Positions 13,540 to 24,800 of a stretch of DNA of 64,000 nucleotides are shown piece by piece. The stretch comes from Styela clava (Eukaryota; Chordata; Ascidiacea; Stolidobranchia; Styelidae): NCBI RefSeq assembly GCF_964204865.1, contig NC_135263.1, positions 16,165,426-16,229,425 of the forward strand, in the 5' to 3' direction. The position numbers and the translations under genes were made by a program. The notes under the pieces were generated by a model. The model did no database searches and had not been told where the DNA came from. It saw nothing but the letters and a program-made list of their open reading frames with translations. Numbering within the stretch: position 1 is the first letter of the stretch; every line of letters starts with the position of its first letter.

Positions 13540-15783
13540 TCATGTACCAGATTTTAGTTTATGCTGCGTATTTTTGCGGATAATGAAATGCCACAACCTT
13601 CCAGTGCTTTTCAAACGTCCGAGTAACTTTGGTAAAAATTCATTAACGGAATTTCCTTCCCAACATAAGTCGTTAGCAATCTTGCAGACGTTATCCGCAA
13701 AAGAATATCTCCTAGTATGCAGTACATTTTTTCGAGAAAACGTGTTTGTTAAACCTATCAATACGATGTACTTCTAGCGTGCGATGTTTCGCAATGTCAT
13801 ATCAACATCAGGTACAAGCGACTGCTGAGGTTTGCGAATCACCAACGGGTGATTTCTCATCGGTCTGTACAGCTCCTTGACGACTTTGTCATATATATAT
13901 ATCGGCTTTAAGCGATTTGGCTATTGACGAATTGAACTGAGCACCCGGATCAATGCTCACTTTATAATTTCGAATGTTCGTATCATAATAAAGACACCGT
14001 TTTGCCACTACACGCAGCGAGTTAATGAAGGATTTAAAGTGGGCATACCTTCATCATTTGAACTTTCATCATTGTGGTCGTTCTCTATTATTCTTTAGAT
14101 TTCGTCGGTCAGCTTCTGGTAGAAATGGACAGTTACTTAGAAAATGGCGTGCTTCGGTGCGACATAACAGACATCAGCTTTTCGTCCCACGAGTATCTTC
14201 GTATTGGTTCAACTTCTTAGGGCAGGGGTTCTCAAACTTTTGGTGTTGCGGAGCCCTTGAAAAGGTTGACTATTATTCACGGAGCCCCAAAATAAATGTT
14301 AAAATTGTTACTTTCAGATTAATATTCCTGAGCAAGTTAAAAGTACTTTACCCAATTTAAATGCTGAACCTTTTTTAATAGGGTTGATGCAAGTCATAAA
14401 TAAAACTAAATTTTAAGCATAAATTATATATATATACTAAAGCTGTAAATTTGACACTTGACAAACATACTAATAAATTAGGGGTCGATCGGCATATACA
14501 TGTATTGTTACACAATGACGACGTTAATTGCTTTTTTGTTCTCGTGGGGAATCATCAGTTGAATGTGAAAAATATGTTACCATATTATAGTCATCGACGA
14601 TGAAATGCTAAAAATATTAATTAATAAAGAGGTAAATCCGCAACTCACATTTCTTGATTGAAAAGCGGCATTCTAAAATATTAAAACTAAAACTTAAAAT
14701 GGAAGATCACACGTTTGGTTTCAGCAGACTCGCCTCAGATTGAAAACGCTTCTATAGACATTGTAAATCACAAAATTTGGTGTTATGTTAGGTTTTCATC
14801 GTAGTAGTAACTGCGAAATCGAAACACAGTCAATTGTACGCGCGATGTACCTTTTTTTCCCATTTTGAAACTACCGACGGAGCCGCACGCAATCAATTGT
14901 GCGCGCGATCCGCGATGTACCCTTTTTCATTCTGAAACTACCAACGGAGCCGAATGCAATAAAATAAATTTCAATTGTTCGTATTTTGCCCAGACATTGC
15001 GATTTTTTAAACGGCGATATCTTGCTTAAAAATAATCTTAAGTGCGAAAGAACGAATCAAGTTTGACAAATTCCAAGATCGCAAAAATACGACTCCAATT
15101 TATTTATAGTTGGCAGTTTATCACGTATTTTATGTTATTTTAGAATAGTATGCTTTCATTTTAGTAATCCTAATAGTAATCTCGAATCAAACGTGAGTAA
15201 CGATTGAATATGTGGACATGGTCATGGATTGAATATTTTACGCAACAGAAATCTCGTTATCCGTTTTTTTAATCGCAAAAAATGTTGCGCGGAAATTTCC
15301 GATTCCAATTTTGAACCACCTCCCTCTTAAGAATCCTTGCTGCGCTCCTGCTTGTAAACAATGTCATTTTTTAATTCCGCCTCTTTGCCATATTTCGAGG
15401 CTATACTGTTGTCATATATTATCAAAGCTGTTATTGCTTCTTTGAACAGTTACGAAATTAGTCAGTATTTTAAAAAGTAATCGAATAGCTCGCGGAGCCC
15501 CTGGGTTTCTCTTGCGGAGCCCTGGGGCTCCGTACGGAGCACTTTGAGAACCTATGTCTTAGGGTATCGAGACTCAATGGAACGTAGGACTCTGGACTCA
15601 TCTCCACAACTTCTCTGCTCGTTTAACAGTGAACACAAGGCAAGAGAGATCTCCGACTTTATAGAGGCGAGATTACGCGATCTCAACTCTGTGCCAAACT
15701 TCTGTTTGACAAGATGTGGCAAATCATCATTGATTAGATCATTAGACGAAGCCATTGGAACACAATCGCATTTTCAATTGTAG
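13540..15783 (-). pseudogene. BEL/Pao-like retrotransposon gag-protease relic, split by a hAT insertion
   Basis: Read on the minus strand, 15783 to 15557 encodes a Gag-like stretch ([20 protein letters not shown]). After the hAT element at 14223-15556 it continues into a Cys/His cluster resembling a zinc knuckle near 14120-14175 (CLLCRTEARHFLSNCPF). Further on, near 13905-13965, SIDPGAQFN resembles an aspartic protease active site with Pro in place of Thr/Ser. These match my knowledge of BEL/Pao Gag-Pol order. Stops (including one just before the zinc knuckle) and frame breaks show it is dead. Reverse transcriptase and LTRs were not found. Confidence 0.5.
14223..15556. mobile_element. hAT-type non-autonomous element, copy 2
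   Basis: A 1334-bp element bounded by a perfect 8-bp target duplication, TCTTAGGG at 14215-14222 and 15557-15564. Ends are CAGGGGTTCTCAAAC and TTTGAGAACCTATG. It differs from the copy at 10114 at only a few sites, so both moved recently or were duplicated. It interrupts the retroelement relic. Confidence 0.95.
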
Positions 15784-18276
15784 TGGAAATCCTGTCGTAA
15801 GTATTCAATCACTGATGAGACACATTGCCTGTTCATTTTAGTATATTATCATTAAAAACGCTGTCAGTCGTTGAAATAAATTTTCTAGTATTTCATCATG
15901 TTCAAGTTTATTATTAGCTAGGTCGAGAAAATAAGCTCCAGTAAACTGAAATAAAAACTGCATGCGTACCTACATACATTGATTGCCAAAATATTTTCAG
16001 GCAAGTCAAATGGATCACATTTGTGTTTCGAGCAATGATAGGACAGTAATTAGCAATTTTTCTGAGCATCAGCCCCAGCGACTTAAGATTTTGAATCGCT
16101 GGTTGTCTTGATTGTGCTGGAACAGATTTCCCGTCGTTTTCAAAATCTCTCATAGGGATGAACGAGTTTTGGTGTCGACCTTCGAAAGCATTTATTGTTT
16201 CTTTCTTCGGCAAGCATCCTTTCTTCTCTTAGTTGTATTCCGGCTTGACGAATGAGGAAAATTTACTGTCCAGCAACAAAGTGTATGACAAGTTTTGGCG
16301 CCAACTTTTGAAAGCATTCATCGTTTCTTTCTTCATCAAGCACCATTGTTTTGGTACTTTTTCTGACGCCATTATGGTTTCGCCCGTTTCGGGATAGGTG
16401 AAGTACGAATATCGAAGGAAATGGATTCTCTCCGTATCGCTGCCACCACGCCAGTAAGGATGTATATTATTGGATTCTGCTACAGTCCTTCACCCCGAAT
16501 ACAACACACAAGTCCTTCGTGACAAATAATATTAAAGGTGAACAACGACAGACTCTTAAGACAACTAAACAAGGAATGAATACTATTATAGGACAACGCG
16601 CTTGAAGAGCGCGACGGAAAAAAGGTTACACGCGTGAACGAGTTGATTAAAGTGTTTACATGTCAGTTCAGTGATATCAATGACATTAGCCAACATGATA
16701 GGCAACTCCGACGTCACTCCATAAGACTACAGGCGAAAGATTGTATTTCATGATACGCTCCAATGCACATATTTCTCGTCGCCTTTCGCGACCGTTTTTC
16801 GCTTGCTTTTGCTACTCGGCGTCTTCTTTACGTGTAGTACCTGCCTTTTTGCACCTGTAACGAAAGAAAATATTCTCTATATCTAAGAAGTATTTCTCAC
16901 TTGGAAAGCTGGAATGGCAGACAAGCTGTAAAGAGCAATTTATTGACAAGATTAGAAGATTACAAACGTGATAGTGGAATGATATGTGTGGAACATTTTG
17001 CAGATAATGACAAAGTTCAAATTTAGTAATTTTTATGTTTGCGCTTAAACATTGAAATTTCATTTAAAGAGGGTGTCATACAAAACAGCAAAACTGTTTT
17101 TACTTCCCTTAACGGTGCTGTGATACAATTCCATAACACAAAGTTTGCACCTATCGAACTTGCTTTAGTAGGTGAATTTATTAGACACACGAATGATTTC
17201 GTCGAGAAACAGAAAGTTAATTCATTTTCCGGAAGATACGAAGGTAAGTTTTTCAAGAGAATCTGATCAAACAATGTCACTCGCTCATAATTGAGGGAGA
17301 CTCATCTCCAAGCAAAGTTAACATCGACCGGTGGGATTTCAAGAGCTACTGAAATTAAATAGATTTATGATGGTGCATCACGCAGGCTTACCATACGTCC
17401 CTGTTTAGCTCAGGTTTCGACAAACTGTCCCGGCGTCTCTCTCGGTAGACTTAGATGTCCCGGTCAAGCAGTATGGCAGCCATAAATATTTTATTTAATT
17501 AATAACGATACAATATTGTTTTTGTTAATGCCTCGTAGATAGGTTTGTTTAAATTTAGGAATTTAGCTCATAGCCCACTAATTAATATTATCTTCTATGC
17601 AGGAGGTTGCAAGGCTGAATTCAACTTGCAGCCTTACTGATCACCTGACGATGCTCATTTAGTTTGGCTCGAGAAAGTCTTCTTGAAAGACTTGTGTGGA
17701 TGGGAACTACCTATATATGTTTTGCCTTCCTCCGATTTTAGAAGACAAATTTATTCTGAGGGATTTCGCATATAATTCTCATTAATTGTTGGCTGTTTAT
17801 AATTCCTATTAATTGTGAAATCTGATTATAACAAAGAGTTAATTAAAAAAAATTTTACGTAATTTACTGGCACCTTTTCCTTGTCAATACTCCAAGCTGA
17901 GGTAATAAACAAGACAATATATTTATGTCATCTGGAAGCAAAATATGCACACTACTTAATAGTTTAACACATTGAGATAATACATCATGACAGAAAATAC
18001 AAGTTAAAGATATGTATGACCATCACATGGTAATTAATATTTAAAAAAATTAATAGGGGCTGTGGAGTATGAAAAGTTCAAGACAAAGAAAAGAACAAAA
18101 GTTCATAGCTCATGAACTCTCAATTTTGCCTCCATTGCTTTGTGAAGGCCAATATATTTCGAGTGGCTGAATTGGTTTACCTTTATGATAGCAACGATTT
18201 TGTATTTGATACAGCGAGATTTTTTTCAATTTAATTGAAGTGATATTATTTCCCAAAGCTATGCTTGAATCGTCTG
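15784..18276. other. Intergenic; weak transposase-like fragments
   Basis: Mostly featureless. A diverged local duplication occurs near 16185-16225 and 16310-16350 (AAAGCATT..GTTTCTTTCTTC). Around 16910-17010 (+) a frame contains MICVEHFADND, reminiscent of the C-x2-H-F segment of THAP domains. A 75-codon open frame follows at 17039-17266. Both could be remains of a THAP-type transposase, but the evidence is thin. Confidence 0.25.
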
Positions 18277-18284
18277 GAATAGAT

Positions 18285-19343
18285 AAGTGGTGTCAAACAG
18301 TTTTTGATAATGTATACTGGAAAGATATTTTTAAGATAGTTTTAGTTTGTGACATATATTGTGATGCAACTAAACAGTTGGATTAAGTTTTATTATTTTA
18401 AATGCAATTACATATTAATATTTGCATTCCACTATTATTGCAAGTTACTGTATTTATTTTAAAAAATCATAAAATTCTATGTACAACCATCAAAATCATT
18501 TTTGAACAAGCTTTGGATAAGAAAAGAATAATACATACACTAAAAATGACTTAATCTGAATATATGGACCTAAAATTAACAATAATACTACAGTATAAAC
18601 TCAATGTTTTTTTAATTGCATTTGTCCTGACGTTTGGCATCTTTTTTGTGTCACAGCATATTAAGGCCAGGCTGAAATGATTTTATAGTACTTAACTCTA
18701 ACTAACGAGGTCACGTGATTATGGGTCAATCTGGATCTTTGCGAATGTTTAATTAATTCCAGTAATGCAAAAAAGTTACTTTCATCATTTCATGTATAGA
18801 TCAGTAAAAAAACAAATGACAGATTTTTTCGACAAGACATTTCGCGCCACATTGCGTGGCATAGGATTGCTTGAATTATTATTGATATTGATTTTTAGTA
18901 ACTAAAACGTTGTATATTTATATTAATATACAAACACATGGAAATTTTCTGTTCGAAGTTGGTCTTTGAATTTGTCATATTGACTGCTTAGCTTATTGTG
19001 TTTTTTTATTGTATTGATGAAAATATGACAAATTTTATTAAATTAAAACTCCAATTTTCTTCGAAAATGCCACCTTCTTCATGTACTTTGCGTTTAATTT
19101 AATCACTCAAATGTTTTATTCAAGTATTCTTTTGCTAGCTTAATGTGTATTTTTAATTGGGCCAAAATGTGAACAAAAATAAATTAATTTTCCAAAACTA
19201 CTTTCAGTAAATTGTTTTCTGTGTAAATAATCAATTTCACTTTCACTAGATAAAAAAAAACTTCCAAAATACTATTACAATTATTGTTAAGCGTTCGAGG
19301 GCCGCAGTGGAAGTTCTCTGGGGCCGCGAGTTTGACATCCCTT
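18285..19343. mobile_element. hAT-like element
   Basis: Inverted ends AAGTGGTGTCAAAC (left) and GTTTGACATCCCTT (right) lie 1059 bp apart. The flanks GAATAGAT and GTCTAGAT match at 6 of 8 positions. The interior is AT-rich with no long frame. It is probably an old non-autonomous hAT. Confidence 0.6.
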
Positions 19344-19351
19344 GTCTAGAT

Positions 19352-20217
19352 TGAAGTTGTCTAAAATATATATAACAGTATTTTATCATGAATCATGATT
19401 ATACCTTTCCTGAATATCTTCTATAGTACTACCAAAAGTTGATGAACCAAAGAACCATTTTCCAAAGCTGTTTTAAGTATGTCTGGCATGTTTTGTGCCT
19501 TTTTACAAATTAGATCGCTTATGCAATCTTACGCTTTGGAATTTGTAGTTATTTTCCTCAAGCCCTTCAGGATGTGGGGGCCATACATACAACTCTACCG
19601 GAGGGTCAAATGTCTTTGCATGCCTCCATAGGTTGTTATTCTATTGCAAACATTTAATGAGTACTCTAATTATATTTTTTGGAATCACACCTCCCCTTCT
19701 GCTATAGTTGTCCTGTGAATAAATAATAGGAAATTGAGATTAGACGAATAGTTGAAAGTTTTGAAGAAAGAGAGGAGATTTATTAATTTTCGTTAAGAAT
19801 AAATAAAGCAGTCTATATGATTTAGAATGGGAAAGCTACTAAATCCAATATCTCATGATTTATGTAAAAAATGTTTTACTGAATTTGGTATATAAACCAA
19901 CTAATAAAGGGGTTTAGTCAGAAACTTACAAGCATTCGTGGCTCCAAATACTTGAGAGATCAGATTATACAATATACCGGTATGAGTGGAATGTTAGGTG
20001 AACTTGTTAACCCTTTGATTCAATACGCAAATAAAAGTGAATGCGCAATAAGATGTTACACCAATGAGTATATATCCTGACTGATTAAAAAAAATCTAAA
20101 TGGAGGTGCATGAACTATTTGGAACCATAAGGGGTAAGTAACTATGCAATTCCGGCAAATGGGCAACTACGTACCGTACTGAATTAATAACTTCGTAGTT
20201 GTTGACAAAAGCTGGCT
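19352..20217. other. Intergenic, nothing recognised
   Basis: AT-rich sequence with no frame, RNA gene or repeat boundary that I can support. Confidence 0.5.
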
Positions 20218-20225
20218 TTACCAGA

Positions 20226-21190
20226 CAGGGTTGCCATATTGACTTTTTTAACGCCAAATTTGCCATTTTTGGCTTTTTTCAAACGCGTTTGGCGTCAGAA
20301 TTTCCGTTTGGCTTTTTGGCGTTTTTTTGGCTTTTTTCAAGTCTATTTTAGTGTCTATTCTTAAAACCATATGAAATACAATATTTAGTGTGTAACAACT
20401 GAACAATAGCCTATTACCTGTACTTATTAGCTACTTAACATTAGGATTTCCTGGAGCATCGATTTCCTTGTTTGTTACATTAACTCCTAACCATACCCAA
20501 TAAGAAATAATTGCAGTTTCTGCAGCTGCTCAGACAGATGTTCAGGCAGGGTTGTAAACATTGCCTCGTTTTTATAGTTTTGCGTGTTATTTGTCAGTTT
20601 TACGTTCTGTTTCCAAAAAATAGTTGTATAACTTAATTTTCATTATGCCTGATATGGTTTATGTGAGCTTTAGTTTAATTCTGCAATTGCAGTAACGATG
20701 TGATTAACTACGCTAAAATTACTGAATTAGATATCAGTGGTCCACCTGTGAGCGGCAGGGGGTAAATCATTTTTTAATAAAATTGATGGTTTATAAATGG
20801 TTTATAAATTTCAAAAGTAAAAAAATATTCAATATAAAAGTACGATATAGGGAGAATTTTTTATGGTATATCACAAGTTTAAGTAGAAACATGTAAGTAT
20901 ATTACATACTGACAGACTGAAGCGGCGCCTTGTATTGTATATATTGAATGGTAAAATAATGCTGTCCGCTTGATATTTATTTTACTTTCTACAGTTCTAT
21001 AGGAACTTTACTTTCTATTTGTGTGCCTCATTGAATGAACTGATCGCTCTACATCATCATCAGTACGTTGCCAAGGGCTTAAAATCTGACAAATCATGGA
21101 GCTTTTGTACTTAGTAAAATTGTTGGCTTTTTCTGGCTTTTTTTATGTCTTGATTTGGCTTTTTTTGATCGCTGGGGTCTGGCAACCCTG
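20226..21190. mobile_element. hAT-like element with TTGGCTTTTT-rich ends
   Basis: Starts CAGGGTTGCCA and ends TGGCAACCCTG. Flanks TTACCAGA (20218-20225) and TTCCCAGA (21191-21198) match at 7 of 8 positions. Both subterminal regions are packed with GGCTTTTT/GGCGTTTT motifs, plausible transposase-binding repeats. No coding frame is seen. Confidence 0.8.
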
Positions 21191-21198
21191 TTCCCAGA

Positions 21199-21858
21199 TG
21201 TACTTAACAGTGCGATGCCCGGGTGTGATATACAACAATAGTATTTACCTTACCTTTTTCCGATTTTTTTTTACCTCAACTTTCCAAAATATCATTAAAA
21301 TCGACAACAACTGTCAAAGCAGGCACGAAAATCATTCGTGCTATGCCTTGAAAGCAGCACACATCCGCTCGTTTTCGTCTCGTCGAGTATGTGCATTGGA
21401 GCGTGCTATCGGATACGATCTTCGGCCAAAAATGCCGTAGTTACGCATCATGTTGGTGGTACACGGTGGCTCATAAACTGGCGCAGCTCGCCATTTGTTT
21501 GTGGCGGCTAAAAAGCCAGTCGCCATGGGTTTGGCCATAGCGGCCATGGTTTTGCGGCAGCTTTAGACGCCACAAAATACTTGAAACTGCACTTGGACAT
21601 TTGGGTGCAGGTGTTTTTGCGTAGTTCGGTAGTTGCACATACGTTAGGACAGTTACCCTAAACTGCAATGAGAAAAAGGTTTTTAACATTATTTTCACTG
21701 ATGCAGCTTATGATGTTTACTTTGAAATTTCCCTGTATGCTTTTATGTATTGTATTGTGTGACTTGACTATCGGTCTTTCTATATTTCCGTAGACTATTT
21801 ATAACCTATAAGAAGTGTGCTAAGACACTGACCCATATCTCTGGCTCAAACTGATCAT
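21199..21858. other. Intergenic flank left of the large element
   Basis: No gene recognised. Short overlapping frames on both strands at 21341-21698 have no visible domain. If MRM2 once had an upstream promoter or 5' UTR exon, it could lie here. Confidence 0.35.
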
Positions 21859-21865
21859 CTCCGAA

Positions 21866-24800
21866 AACCTAAGTAAAGCTAGCGGCCACTTACAGCGGAC
21901 AGTTACCAATTTTTCCAAATTTGAACCCGCCATGTTCCACGACAGTTGTCGCGAATTCACTTAATTGCGCCTACATGGATGCAAAAAATTAGGAGATTCT
22001 CCCTTTTAGAAACTGACGACAGACCTGAAACATAATAAAAAACAAAAATGATTGAAACAACACATTTTTTCCTCGATAAAATGAATTATTGCTCAGAAGC
22101 TCATTTATCGACAAAATCTAAAATTTTAATGAGTTGAAGCGTAATTTATGCAAGAAATAATTTTTTCTCATCCAATTCATTAATACAGTAAATTTGATGA
22201 AGATATATAAAACATATATTAAATTTTAAAACAATTCCACTATGCGGAAAGTTGGGAAATACCCCCCAATTAAAGGAAATTTTTTAAGAAAGTGTCAATA
22301 TAGCTCAGTTAAAGCGTAATTTATGCAGGAAATAATATTTTCTCATCCAATTCATTAATACAGTCTATTTGGTGGACAAATATAAAATACATATTAAAAT
22401 TTTAAAAAAATCCACCGTGCGGAAAGTAGAAAAATTCCCCCCAGTTTAAGAAAAAAATATAGGAAAGCTCCAATTTAACTCAGTTAAAGCGTAATTTAGG
22501 TAAGAAGGAATTTTTTCTCATCCAATTCATTAAAGCAATGTGTTTGGTGGACAAATATAAAATAGATATCAAAATTTAAAAAATATCCACCATGCGGAAA
22601 GTAGGGAAATTCCCCTCAATTGAAGAAAAAAATATAGGAAATTGTCAATTTGACTCAGTTAAAGCGTAATTTAGGTAAGAAGGAATTTTTTCTCATCCAA
22701 TTCATTAATGCAATGTGTTTGGTGGACAAATATAAAATAGATATCAAAATTTAAAAAATATCCACCATGCGGAAAGTAGGGAAATTCCCCTCAATTGAAG
22801 AAAAAAATATAGAAAATTGTCAATTTGACTCAGTTAAAGCGTAATTTAGGTAAGAAGGAATTTTTTCTCATCCAATTCATTAATGCAGTGTCTTTGGTGG
22901 ACAAATATAAAATAGATATCAAAATTTTAAAAATATCCACCATGCGGAAAGTAGGGAAATTCCCCCCAATTTAATGGAAATATTTAAGAAATCGTCTATC
23001 CAACTCAGTTAAAAAATAATTTATGCTAGAAAGAATATTTTCTCATCCAATTCATTAATACAGTGTATTTGGTGGACGAATATAAAATACATATTGAAAT
23101 TTAAAAAAAATCCACCGTGCGGAAAGTAGGGAAATTCCCCCCAATTTGATGAAAGTATTTGAGAAATCGTCTATTTAACTCAGTTAAAGCGTAATTTATT
23201 CAAGAAAGAATATTTTCTCATCCAATTCATTAATACGATGTATTTGGTGGACAAATATAAAATACATAATAAAATTTAAAAAAAATCCACCGTGCGGAAA
23301 GTAGGGAAATTCCCCTCAATTTAATGAAAATATTTAAGAAATCGTCTATCCATCTCAGTTAAAAATAATTTATGAAAGAAAGAATATTTTCTCATCCAAT
23401 TCATTAATACAGTGTATTTGGTGGACAAATATAAAATACATATTAAAATTTAAAAAAAAAAATCCACCGTGCGGAAAGTAGGGAAATTCCCCTCAATTGA
23501 AGAAAAAAATATAAGAAATTGTCAATTTGACTCAGTTAAAGCGTAATTTAGGTAAGAAGGAATTTTTTCTCATCCAATTAATTAATGCAGTGTCTTTGGT
23601 GGACAAATATAAAATAGATATCAAAATTTTAAAAATATCCACCATGCGGAAAGTAGGGAAATTCCCCCCAATTTGATGAAAATATTTGAGAAATCGTCTA
23701 TTTAACTCAGTTAAAGCGTAATTTATTCAAGAAAGAATATTTTCTCATCCAATTCATTAATACGGTGTATTTGGTGGGCAAATATAAAATACATATTAAA
23801 ATTTAAAAAAAATCCACCGTGCGGAAAGTAGGGAAATTCTCCCCAATTTGATGAAAATATTTGAGAAATCGTCTATTTAACTCAGTTAAAGCGTAATTTA
23901 TTCAAGAAAGAATATTTTCTCATCCAATTCATTAATACGGTGTATTTGGTGGGCAAATATAAAATACATATTGAAATTTAAAAAAAATCCACCGTGCGGA
24001 AAGTAGGGAAATTCCCCCCAATTTGATGAAAATATTTGAGAAATCGTCTATTTAACTCAGTTAAAGCGTAATTTATTCAAGAAAGAATATTTTCTCATCC
24101 AATTCATTAATACGGTGTATTTGGTGGGCAAATATAAAATACATATTAAAATTTAAAAAAAATCCACCGTGCGGAAAGTAGGGAAATTCCCCTCAATTTA
24201 ATGAAAATATTTAAGAAATCGTCTATCCATCTCAGTTAAAAAATAATTTATGCAAGAAAGAATATTTTCTCATCCAATTCATTGATACAGTGTATTTGGT
24301 GGACAAAAATAAAATACATATTAAAATTTAAAAAAAATTCACCGTGCGGAAAGTAGGGAAATTCCCCTCAATTGAAGAAAAAATTATAAGAAATCGTCAA
24401 TTTGACTCAGTTAAAGCGTAATTTAGGTAAGAAGGAGTTTTTTCTCATCCAATTCATTAATGTAGTGTTTTTGGTGGACAAATATAAAATACATATTATA
24501 ATTTAAAAAAAATCCACCATGCGGAAAGTAGGGAAATTCCCCCCAATTGAAGAAAAAAATATAAGAAATCGGCAATTTAACTCAATTAAAGCGTAATTTA
24601 GGTAAGAAGGAATTTTTTCTCATCCAATTCATTAATGCAGTGTGTTTGGTGGACAAATATAAAATACATATTAAAATTTAAAAAAAATCCACCGTGCGGA
24701 AAGTAGGGAATTCCCCCTCAATTAAAAAATATTTATAAGAAATCGTCAATTTGACTCAGTTAAAGCGTAATTTAGGTAAGAAGGAATTTTTTCTCATCCA

